Source of the DNA: Utricularia gibba
Taxonomy: Eukaryota > Streptophyta > Magnoliopsida > Lamiales > Lentibulariaceae
Length of the DNA stretch: 31,585 nt
NCBI GenBank assembly: GCA_002189035.1
Contig: NEEC01000157.1
Span: 1-31,585 of the forward strand
Direction: 5' to 3'
This document shows, one piece after another, positions 20,976-30,661 of this stretch (position 1 is the stretch's first letter; every line of letters begins with the position of its first letter). The translations under genes and the position numbers were made by a program. The notes beneath the pieces were generated by a model. It did not search any database, was not told the DNA's origin, and saw nothing but the letters and a program-made list of their open reading frames with translations.

Positions 20976-21500
20976 TATTACAAAATCATGCACCTCTAGC
21001 TTTCTTAAAAAATGTCTTGTGCTTGGTTTCCTTATTTCTCTATCATTCTTCTGCTTATAGCTCTGCCCTTGGAGACGTTGGAGGATGGATGGAGATACCT
21101 CACGGATACTAGATGCTCTGCATCATTCTCAAACACGTGCCAGAGAGTCCGATAACATTGCAAAACAAGCTTTTCCTGAGACAAGCATCTCATCTCTTTG
21201 CCTATAAGCAGTGGCTCCGACTTTTGAAGCTGGAAAACAATACATATTTGCTGGCTCTACGCAGTAAGAGTCATCAAGCATTTCCAGGATCTCCATTACT
21301 TCCACCTTGGAAACCAATGAGGAGGAGGTCAAGGATCAATACGAGCCGGAAAAAACCCGACCATAGATCTGGTGGATGTTGTGGCATCGGTAAGTATGCT
21401 GTGGTTTTCGTGGTGGGGTTGGGTATCGTTGGTGTCGGGTTGATGCTCTGATGGGGCATGCCATGGATGCTCCTCCCTGGTGATCGATCAAGTTTTTTAG
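20976..21500 (+). pseudogene. Copy of exon 2 of the 8648-10120 gene
   Basis: Matches the end of intron 1 and all of exon 2 of the membrane-anchored protein gene (20976 aligns with 9567). The splice acceptor and SALGDVG coding start are kept. One G is lost near 21080 (GTTGGAGG for GTTGGGAGG) and about 30 bases are missing near 21172. The C-terminal membrane segment ends early at a TGA (21449-21451) by substitution and loss. No exon 1, so it is a pseudogene fragment. By eye it is about 95% identical to the source over the longest ungapped stretch. Confidence 0.9.
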
Positions 21501-21834
21501 TAGTGCACGAATGCTGTGCCTGTACCATGTAGTAGTGTACATGCGATGAATGCCATTTGTGTTCTTATTAAGTGTGCCTGTACAGAAGTTGGAAATTGAA
21601 AGCTTAAGCGAAGCTGTATAGTTTATGAATCATCGACATAATTTCTTGACTATATGGGCAGGGGCACTGTTAGTGTAGGATGCATATGCATGTTGATACA
21701 TGAAAGAAGGCTTCTTCTCCTGTTTTTTCTTCATTTCCCAGGTAAAGACTCTAGCAGAGTATCTGGTATCAGGGAGACAGTTGGATGGACCTGTCAGAGC
21801 ATCGGAACATAACAATATACCATGAATATTCAAC

Positions 21835-21843
21835 TATAAATAA
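21835..21843 (+). promoter_or_regulatory. TATA box kept in the duplicated bHLH-1 promoter
   Basis: TATAAATAA at the position equivalent to the bHLH-1 TATA box (10471-10479). The flanking promoter sequence is also conserved, so the truncated copy may still be transcribed. Confidence 0.4.
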
Positions 21844-22145
21844 CGGTTTCGTCGACAATTTGATTAACTTCTCTTGTAAATGTCTTTACAGGTGCGCATG
21901 AATTGCTTCAAGGAAAAAACTACAATGATTCCATGAACAAGAAGACTGTGGAGTAGGTTCCCATGGCACGGCATTCTGATGCAGTTTCCACGTTTCCCTT
22001 CTGCTGTTTCTGTCCTGTGTTAAAACGGTTACATCACTTGTTGAAAAGCGAAAAACATAAAGCTTTGATTCTCATTTTAAGGTTACCGCTTCCTTAAAAT
22101 GATGCCAAGCTTGCAGGGAAAAAGGGAGCGTTTACCATCAAGTCA

Positions 22146-22440
22146 ATGGACCCAAGGAAGGTGAAAAAGCTGAAGAGCATGCTTAAGGAAAACTTCTGCT
22201 GCTGCTTCTGTTCTTGAAATGGAGGCGTTTACTGTAGGGAATGCAAGTTTTCATGAATCACATCAGATGAGCACAGGCTTTGATCCTGAGAACCAGTATC
22301 TTTTTCTTCATCATCACAGTATTGCTGCCGCTCCACCTGATTTGCTGCCTCCCACTTGTTCAATCCCCTTTTCAAACTCACCTCTAAGTTGTTCCAGTTT
22401 CCTGGGACACTTCAGTCCACCTGAATCGCATGCCGAAGAT
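22146..22440 (+). pseudogene. Truncated copy of bHLH-1
   Basis: Aligns with the first 300 bases of bHLH-1 exon 1 (22146 ATG matches 10789; 22440 matches 11088). An extra A after MLKE shifts the frame into a run of Cys codons and a stop at 22215, giving a 23-residue product. The rest of the exon is readable in the original frame (MEAFTVGNASF and PPDLLPPTCSIPFS) until it stops abruptly where OSC unit 2 begins. The whole bHLH domain is absent. Confidence 0.92.
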
Positions 22441-22499
22441 GCTTCGGCCCCTGCAAGGAATATGCCATTCCAGTGAGATTTCTCATCCAATCCATTTAT

Positions 22500-23000
22500 T
22501 GCCTCGTCTCTATTTGAAGTTTGCTCAAGATTATATCGAATAAAATTAAATTTAAAATTATATGAATAGAATCAATTTAAAATTATAAAACTGTGGGATA
22601 ATATAATATAATATTATAAAATTTAATAAAGTAAAATATATATTATAAAGTTTAATATATTAAATTATTATATAATTTAATTTTATGATATAAAAGTATT
22701 TTTAGAATAGATAAAATTTGAATAATATAATTTGTCTATTTAATCTCTGATATAGAGATTCAAGAAATTTAATAATTTATGAAGTTAATCATAGAATCCG
22801 AATTTCTGATTTTACTATAAAACAATTAAAAATTAAAATCTTCAAAAATTAAATTGAATTACTTTAAGAAATTCATAACACAAAACATACCCTTAGTACC
22901 CTTAAATCATAATTTTTAAATTTAATTCAATAATCTTTATAAGAAAATTTTAAAAAAATATTAATTTTCAAAAATTATATTTATTTTTCATACTCTTTTT
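22500..23000. other. AT-rich intergenic DNA
   Basis: No gene or RNA seen. It corresponds loosely to the AT-rich start of units 1 and 3. Confidence 0.4.
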
Positions 23001-23214
23001 TCAATGAATTGGAGTCCATGCATTTTTCAAGAAATAAAACGAAACGAAATATCTTGTTTGTGCGAAGCATTGCTATGTATTATGGGCCACAACAGTCACA
23101 TAAACTGGGCCAATGGGCTAACACCCCTCTTGCATTTGTGGTTGGCCCAAACGTTCGGCCCAAGTGCTTCTCGTTACTGTCAATTTCTCTCTGAGAGAAA
23201 AAAATTCAGTGTTC

Positions 23215-23234
23215 TTTTTTTTTTTTTTTTTTTT
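23215..23234 (+). repeat. Poly-T tract
   Basis: Twenty consecutive T in the unit 2 upstream region, absent from units 1 and 3 at this point. Confidence 0.8.
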
Positions 23235-23316
23235 ACAGACGCCACCTTCCTAATTCATCCCACAATGCATCAGCATGACGCCGGGAAAGGGATAACGATG
23301 GGGTAAAGGCCTTCAT

Positions 23317-23978
23317 CGAGGAAATAGGGTAAATACCCTAATTTTAAAATTTGATTTGTGTTTTACCTTTTATCTTGTCATTAGTAATTACCTTACTTTT
23401 TTGTTTGGTTTGCATTTTACCTTACTATTGAACAAAAATTTTAATTAAAATGCAAAAGTAAATAATTTTTTTTGTATCATATTTATTTTGCATTATGCAT
23501 TTCTTTTACCAAAATTTTCAACAACACAATTTATTCATACAGAATCAATATTATATAATATATATATTATACATTTGTATTGTTTTAATTATATTTTCTG
23601 ATAAGTAATTTGTTTATTTCAATCATTATGTAATAATATGAAAAAGTATTAAAATATATTTTTACTTTTTGATAAATAAAATATTTTAATTTACATTTGT
23701 ATTGTTTGATATTTTTCATGAAATCTATTTTGTTTTTTTATCATTAATATAATATTTAAAAAAATTCGTCAAAAATAATGTATCTTATTTTATTATTTTG
23801 ATAATTATATTTTGTAATCCTCTCAAAAAAGGAAAATTAATACACCATTTGATAAAATTATAAAGTTATTTTATTTATTTTTAATAAAAGCAAACAGTAA
23901 ATAAATGTTAGTAAGGTAAAATGCAGAGCTAAAATGCAAATCGCAGCCGTCTGACACCCGTACAAGGTCGACTGAGCC
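23317..23978. mobile_element. Non-autonomous insertion with 10-base target duplication
   Basis: About 660 bases, AT-rich, flanked by AGGCCTTCAT (23307-23316) and AGGCATTCAT (23979-23988). The empty sites in unit 1 (AGGCATTCAT near 15836) and unit 3 (AGGCATCCAT near 29618) contain the target once. Inside there are facing sequences GCATTTTACCTTACTA (about 23411) and TAGTAAGGTAAAATGC (about 23909). The left end CGAGGAAATAGGGTAAAT recurs at 24175. A 9-10 base duplication suggests a Mutator-type non-autonomous element. Confidence 0.7.
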
Positions 23979-24171
23979 AGGCATTCATCCCACAGTGGAA
24001 CTGTCAGTAGAGCATTCAATGTCGGTGTGGGTAGTTGTGATAGGATCAACATCTGGAGGTCTGATGCACTGCATGCAGTCTGGGGTTTCCAGCCGCCCCT
24101 CCATTTTGAACAAGTCGTCTGGCTCTGTCCCCCAGTTAACAATTCTCACATAGGATTCATATAGAAGAAGA

Positions 24172-24292
24172 TCGAGGAAATAGGGTAAATATCCTACTTT
24201 TAAAATTTTACTTGTGTTTTACCCTACTTTCATCTTGTCTTTAGTAAGGTAAAACGCAAAGAAACTCTATTAGTAGGGTAAAATGCAAATAG
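24172..24292. mobile_element. Small MITE-like relative of the 23317 element
   Basis: Begins with CGAGGAAATAGGGTAAAT, as does the element at 23317, and ends with GTAGGGTAAAATGCAAATAG, matching its right part. GTTTTACCCTACT near the left faces AGTAAGGTAAAACGC inside. Probably a short derivative of the same family. Confidence 0.5.
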
Positions 24293-24560
24293 CAGATGAT
24301 TGGGGCGATTTGGCAGAAAACCGTATGCTTTGGAGGAAGGTTGTACAGCATCTTGATCAGCGTGCATTTTTTGGGATCGAGCCTCGGTATCTGATTGGAA
24401 CCGGGGGCGGGCTTCTTGATTCTGAGGCTTCTTGGACAATCCGACCAAAGTCCAGGGGAGTGTGATGGAAAACCTAAGGATTTAAAAAGTCTCAGAGTCT
24501 AAGGAATGGAAGATGGTCACGGGGGTGTAAATGTTCGATCATTTATTGTTACAAGATCGT
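24293..24560 (+). other. Unit 2-specific upstream sequence with short open frame
   Basis: Present in unit 2 and missing from unit 1. A plus-strand frame to 24465 reads WGDLAENRMLWRKVVQHLDQ and has codon-like composition, but I do not recognise it and it is too short to call. It may be a leftover of a retroelement or a gene. Confidence 0.25.
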
Positions 24561-24776
24561 CGTTGCATACCTTGAAAAGGACAACAACCTAGCTGTCTGC
24601 AATGCGTGGCCCTCCAGCCCTCCTGTTCGATTCTTAGATTTTTAGAAAAATTGCCTGCATGCGTGCCCTTCTCCGTGCATGCAGTAAATGTAGAGCTCCT
24701 ACCTCACCATAAAAGATGAAGGCAGAGCTACTCTTGCAGTATGGAACTAGATAAGCAGGGGATTTCTCCTCAGAGT

Positions 24777-24782
24777 CACCTG
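24777..24782 (+). promoter_or_regulatory. E-box in OSC2 upstream region
   Basis: CACCTG 137 bases before the OSC2 ATG, the counterpart of 17337-17342. Confidence 0.3.
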
Positions 24783-24913
24783 TGTCAACTCCAAGGCAGT
24801 CAGGTTTGCCATTCTCTACTACTTCCCCTTCCTCTCTAGCCTGCAAATGACGAAGTGGTCAGTCATGCTATCATTGACATCATACTTCCTTTGCAGCATA
24901 GAAGTGGTCAGTC

Positions 24914-27900
24914 ATGTGGAGACTCAAAGTTGCTCAGGGAGACAATAATCCTTACCTCTACACAACTAACAACTTTGTAGGAAGACAGACGTGGATTTTC
25001 GATGAGGACTACGGCACACCGGAGCTCCGGGAAGCAGTGGAGAAGGCAAGAAGTAACTTTTGGGAGAATCGCCACCGTGTGAAGGCCAACAGTGATCTCC
25101 TATGGCGGATGCAGGTAATTGCGTTGGAAAATTTTCTGAACAGGTGATCATTGCCAACTTATATAGCATGCTGAACTGTGCAGTCTTTGCATGAGAGAAA
25201 GTTTCGGCAAAGGATACAGCAAGTGAGGGTGGGTGACGATGAAGATGTGAGTCATGAGAAAGCCACCGCCGCTCTCCGACGTGGGGTTCATTTTTTGGCG
25301 GCGTTGCAAGCCAGCGACGGCCACTGGCCCGCGGAAAACGCCGGTCCACTCTACTTTCTACCGCCACTGGTAAAGCATTCGCCTTTGCCTGTTTAAGAAA
25401 TAAAGAGTTCCAGTTTTTTCAACCTTGCCACTTAAGCCATGCAGGTGATGGCCTTGAACATGATGGGATGCCTCAACACAGTTTTCTCACCCCAACACTG
25501 CAGAGAGATTCTTCGTTATCTGTACTGCCACCAGGTAAACTAAGTAATATTTTGGGCAACAACTAAAATGAGATGAAAATTGGAGCAAACGCGAAAAAAA
25601 AGTAAAAACATACTTGAGAATTGATGACAGAATGAAGATGGAGGATGGGGTTCCATGTAGCAGGTCACAGCATGATGTTCTGCACTGCACTAAGTTACCT
25701 TTGCATGAGGATTCTGGGCGTAGACAACAAGAATAGCGCTTGTGTCAAAGCTAGGAAGTGGATCATGGACCACGGAACGGTTAAGGCCATTCCTTCTTGG
25801 GCAAGACTTATCTATCGGTACTCTCTCTCAACTCTAGACTTTCAGAGATTGAGACTAGTGAAACATGCACATAATTGTTCCTATTTTCAGATAATCGGGT
25901 TGTATGATTGGTCCGGTACTAACCCGATGCCACCTGAATTCTGGTTGTTCCCTTCATATCTCCCAATGCATCCAGGTCCTCTTCTGTCTGTTTTCCTTTT
26001 TCATGATGCAGGTTGACATCATATATCTTATTTCAAATGACAGCCAAAATGATGTGTTATTGTCGTACGGTTTACATGCCGATGTCCTACTTGTATGGCA
26101 AGAGATTTGTAGCTCCAATCACTCCTCTGATCTTAGAACTCAGACAAGAGTTATATGATGAGCCTTACGAAAAGATTGATTGGAGAAGCCTGCGAAAAGT
26201 ATGCGCAAAGGTTAGTCATTGATAATGAGTTATACTTAATGAAGAGGAAGGAGCAAGATCTGAAAACCTGTATGCTATGGCAGGAGGATCTGTATTATGC
26301 GCATGGATTTGTACAGGACTTCATTTGGGATGCTTGCTATGTAATTGCAGAGCCTCTACTTTCTCGCTGGCCTTTCAATAAGTTGAGGGACAAAGCTCTG
26401 CAAGTTACCATGAAACACGTTCATTATGAAGATGAAAACAGTAGATACATTACCATAGGCTGCATAGAGAAGGCACTTTGCTTGATGGCTTGTTGGGTTG
26501 AGGATCCTCAGGGGGAGTACGTGAAGAAACACCTCGCCCGCATCCCCGATTACATGTGGGTAGCGGAGGATGGCATGAAGATGCAGGTAATGTACCAGTG
26601 CGATGATTTATTCAGTTATTATAAACAAAGATGCTCACAATCCATGATCTAGAACTGAGATAACTGATCTTGTGTTCATAAACAGACTTTTGGCAGTCAA
26701 CTGTGGGATGCATCTTTTGCCATACAAGCATTATTGGAATGTGATCTCACTGGTGAGATAGGAGAGACCTTAAAGAGGGGTCATGAGTTCATAAAGAAAT
26801 CTCAGGTTGCTACTTCATTACAAATGTTCTAGTCACGCTGCAAATCAACAGATATATCAATAGCTACTCACATGCAGGTAAAGGATAATCCTTCAGGTGA
26901 TTTCCGGAGTATGTACCGGCATATTTCTAGAGGATCATGGACATTTTCTGATCAAGATCAGGGATGGGGAGTCTCCGATTGCACCGCAGAGGGTTTGAAG
27001 GTACACTTGCAATCCATTGGTATCTTGATTCTTGATGGAAAAGACATCTATTTGATCTTCTCTTTCTCAGTGTTGCCTTCTCTTCTCCATGATGTCACCG
27101 GAAATCGTTGGAGACAAGCTAGAAGACGTGAAACTCCACGATGCTGTCAATATGATCATGTATTTGCAAGTGAGACTTTTAACAAACACGCTTTGGGCAT
27201 AATCCATTCGATTTTGTCCCATCTCACGGTTGATAACTGCAGAGCAAAAATGGCGGCGTTCCGGTTTGGGAGCCAGCAGGGGCATCAAAGTGGCTTGAGG
27301 TAGGTTCGTACATCCACATTCCAAGCCGATTAAACTTCATCCGAAAAAAAAAAGAACACATTTTGCAGTTGCTGAATCCTTCGGAGTTTTACGAAGATAT
27401 CGTTGTGGAACACGAGTGCGTGGAATGCACAGCTGCATCAATCCAGGCCCTAGTTCTGTTCAAGAAACTGCACCCCCACCACCTTAATAAAGAAATCGGG
27501 ATATCCATCAAGAAAGCCGTTGAATACATCAAGATCATTCAAAGACCCGATGGCTCATGGTAAAAGAACTTCGACACTTACGATTCCAATCACCATAATC
27601 GATGGCATATTGTTTTGCAAGGTACGGGAGTTGGGCAGTTTGCTTCACCTACGGCGCATGGTTCGCACTCTCCGGACTATCTGCCGCCGGCAATACATAT
27701 CAGAATTGCTCCGCCATCCGTCGAGGAGTTAATTTTCTCTTAAGCACCCAGAGGGACGACGGCGGCTGGGGAGAATCCTACCTTTCTTGCCCAAAGAAGG
27801 TAAGTTCTGGAAAATAAATAAATAAATAATATATTCAAACGATTAATGAATTAAAATTATTGAATAACAGGAGTACGTGGCACTGGAAGGAAATCGCTCA

Positions 27901-28269
27901 AACTTGGTCCAAACATCATGGGCCATGTTGGGCCTCATGCATTCGGGCCAGGTCAATCATCAGCCCAACCCAACAGTCCATTTGTTGTTATATTAAATTA
28001 AAAAAAGTATTATTTATTCCAGGCACAGAGAGACATCACCCCACTCAACCGTGCAGCAAGGCTTCTGATCAACGCCCAGTTGGAGGATGGAGATTTCCCC
28101 CAGCAGGTAACTAAATCAACGTTTACTGCACTCTTGATCCAGTAACTGAGAATGGAAGTTTCAGGAACTTTCTGGAGCCTTCATGAGAAACTGCATTCTG
28201 CACTACCCACTCTATCGGAATGTGTTCCCTATCTGGGCTCTTGCCATGTACCGTAAATGTATTGGCTGA
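24914..28269 (+). CDS. 2,3-oxidosqualene cyclase OSC2 (beta-amyrin/lupeol synthase group), two frame breaks in exon 4
   Basis: Paralogue of OSC1 with the same 16 exons: 24914-25114, 25184-25369, 25445-25534, 25631-25817, 25891-25975, 26044-26210, 26284-26586, 26686-26805, 26878-27000, 27071-27169, 27243-27299, 27369-27559, 27622-27799, 27871-27951, 28023-28106, 28165-28269. Both breaks are in exon 4, each one G short in a G run: near 25646 (GGGG for GGGGG) and near 25799 (GGG for GGGG). Everywhere else the frame is open; corrected length 752 residues. The specificity motif is MMCYCR (Met254, Cys kept). The region before the catalytic Asp reads [11 protein letters not shown], where family members usually have [19 protein letters not shown] replaces OSC1 CFTYGTWF. 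By eye exon 7 differs from OSC1 at about ten of 303 bases and introns also align, so the duplication is recent. Unlike OSC1 it needs no repair in its second half. Confidence 0.93.
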
Positions 28270-28335
28270 TGGAACATCACTGATGAGGGTTCACCATTTG
28301 GCATCCTTTTAAATGAATAAGCCATTTGTTAAGTG

Positions 28336-29050
28336 TTCAATAAGTTTTTTTTTAAAAAAATAAATAATGAGATATATTTAATTATAACTTTAGGTCTAGT
28401 TTGATACGATTGTTTAATTTATTGTTCACTAAAATTATTATTGTTTAGATAAACAGATATTTGTTATTTATATTGGATATGTGTTTTATAACATTGTATC
28501 TAAATATAAATAAATATTTATAATATTTTGTGTTTGATAGATTATATGACTAAATGATCATTATGTATAAATTTTTTTATCTAAATGTAATATATAAAGT
28601 TGGAATTTCCAGTCGAAATGAAATGGACATAGTTTAGTTTTATTATATTTAATGATTAAAAAATAGCTTTCCAAGTACGCCAAGGTCATTTGTCTACCTA
28701 ACGATTATGTTTGGTATATATAAAAATTATATTAAAGATAAGAAAATATATAAAGATGATGTATATGATAGTAAAATTTTATTATATTCTATACTTTTGA
28801 ATTATTTTATTTCATATTTATAAATAATATAATTTATCCTATGTACCAAATATATTGTTTTTTGTTCTATTTAATTATTTCAATTTATAATTTCTATCAA
28901 ATACAGTCAAATAGTTTACTCGAGTTTTGGGAAAGGCAAGCGGCTGAGTCAGCCGTCGGTATAAAAACCCTGGCGGAAAGCTTTACCTGGAGACGTTGCT
29001 GCTGCAGTCACTGCTTGCGGGAATCTTTGTCCCCGTTTTCCGATCCTGTG
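28336..29050. other. Unique spacer between OSC units 2 and 3
   Basis: AT-rich to about 28915, then a GC-rich 130-base patch with a possible TATA box (GGTATAAAAACCC, 28958-28970). No recognisable coding region follows before unit 3, so the patch may be an orphan promoter. Confidence 0.4.
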
Positions 29051-29670
29051 GGTTGAGGCATCATCCTTCGGCCCCTGCAAGGAATATGCCATTCCATTGA
29101 GATTTCTCATCTCTCCGTTTACGAGCCTTGAATCGCAATTTTTCAAAATTATATTTGATATCATAGTATAGAAAATTTATAATTAAGTTTACGTATAAAT
29201 TATAAATAAATTAATTAATATATGTATATCAGTTTTATATGACTAAATGAGATAAAGTTAATTATATCTATACCTTAAAATTTTATATATAATTAACATT
29301 TTCAATTATAATATACTTATATATATACTAATATATTACTATTAAATATAATTTAATAATATTTATAAAAAATGTAATTAAAAATACTAATTTTTTAAAA
29401 ATTTATCTTTATTTTTCACAATATTTTTTCAATGAATTTTTCAAGAAATAAAGCGAAACAGAATATCCTGTTTGGGCCACAATATCCTAATGGGCTACCA
29501 CCTCTTACATTGGTGGCCGGCTCAAATTGGTGAATGATTGTTTTTTGTTTTAACTTCTCCAGCTGCGGCTCTGCTAATCTCAGAATGCATGCTGGTAAAA
29601 GGATAACGATGGGGTCAAGGCATCCATCTCCCGGTCGAACTGTCACTAGAGCATTCAATGTCGGTGCTGG
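29051..29670 (+). repeat. OSC repeat unit 3, truncated
   Basis: Starts with GTTGAGGCAT and the CTTCGGCCCCTGCAAGG block, then follows unit 1 through the TTTTTCAAGAAATAAA, GGGCCACAA and AATGCATGCTGGTAAA blocks to GCATTCAATGTCGGTGCTGG. There the similarity stops at the left end of the MULE-like element. No OSC exon is present in the window. Confidence 0.8.
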
Positions 29671-30003
29671 TGGGAGTTTTTTACTTTTCTACCCACTGTA
29701 ACTTAATGGTATTTGAAAAGTACCCACTATGTGCTACTATATGTTAAAAAAGTACCCATCTTCTAAAAATTATTTTTTATTCTACTCTATTTTACTCAAT
29801 TTCTATTAAACAAAAATCCTATATATTCATTTTATCTACTCGGATACCGGACATGAGTTTTAATTTTATTTTCTATTTATTTTATTATGTAAATTTGATA
29901 AATTATGTGAAAATTATTAATTTATGCTAAATATATGATAATTAAATATAAAAAGAATTATAAAACATTAAAAATATAACTAATTTTTCACTTTAATCAA
30001 ACT

Positions 30004-30145
30004 ACTGCACCCAACGCATTTTGGGGAGAACCAGCTAGTTCTAGGTTTGAATGGCATTTCACCCCCAACCACGACTCATTCGCTAATTCTTCAACATTAG
30101 TCGGTTCGGACATCCACTTAGTTTCGCCCAAACATCCTACTAGTT
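30004..30145 (-). pseudogene. Plastid 23S rRNA fragment (NUPT)
   Basis: The minus strand reads GTCCGAACCGACTAATGTTG, then GGGGGTGAAATGCCATTC, then AGCTGGTTCTCCCCAAAATG and GCGTTG. This is a conserved part of bacterial-type 23S rRNA (around E. coli position 800). The GCGTTG...GCAG continuation and the AACTAAGTGGA lead fit the plastid form better than the mitochondrial one. Several substitutions (e.g. GGTTCTCCCCAAAA for CCGAAA) show it is a diverged nuclear copy, not a functional RNA. Confidence 0.85.
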
Positions 30146-30441
30146 AGTAATCATAAAATATATATCATTATTCATTACAAATTTTTTTAATAAAATAAAT
30201 CTTTTAAAAAATCTATTAGTCAAATATCTAATTCTGGAATTGTGATCACACTAGCTCTTTTTTGATTTATTAATTTGTTAAGTTATTCATGTTTTTTATT
30301 CATATTATATGATATTGTATTTTTTATAACAAAAATAGCTATTATATTTATAAAAATGTAAATAAATAAATATGTAATATTGATTTCATTATAAATCATA
30401 TAACTACATGCACTTTTTAAAATTGACTATATGTATAATCA

Positions 30442-30462
30442 ATATATATATATATATATATA
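30442..30462. repeat. (TA)n microsatellite
   Basis: About ten TA units within AT-rich DNA of the MULE-like element. Confidence 0.8.
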
Positions 30463-30661
30463 TGTAATTAAATATAGTTTCTTATGAAATAGATTTAACA
30501 ACATATTTATTATAAATAAAGCTAAATATACAAAAAAAATTTCAATATAACATAATTAAATATGATCAATATAACCAACATATATAATAAATTGCAGCGT
30601 TTACATCATTTTATGAAAAAAAATTAAACATTCTTTGAAATGCATTTTTCTTACGTCGTTG

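Larger units (their letters stand above)
22442..28335 (+). repeat. OSC repeat unit 2
   Basis: Second unit, beginning with the CTTCGGCCCCTGCAAGG block directly fused to the truncated bHLH-1 copy, and ending after OSC2. The upstream part differs from unit 1 by insertions (23317-23978, 24172-24292) and by keeping sequence that unit 1 lost (24080-24560). Confidence 0.85.

Noticed and set aside
23004-23306. Open frames in the unit 2 upstream region
   Set aside because: Run through a poly-T tract and repeat sequence shared with non-coding units 1 and 3.
30004-30145. Functional or mitochondrial rRNA
   Set aside because: Too short and substituted to be functional; flanking bases fit plastid rather than mitochondrial large-subunit rRNA.
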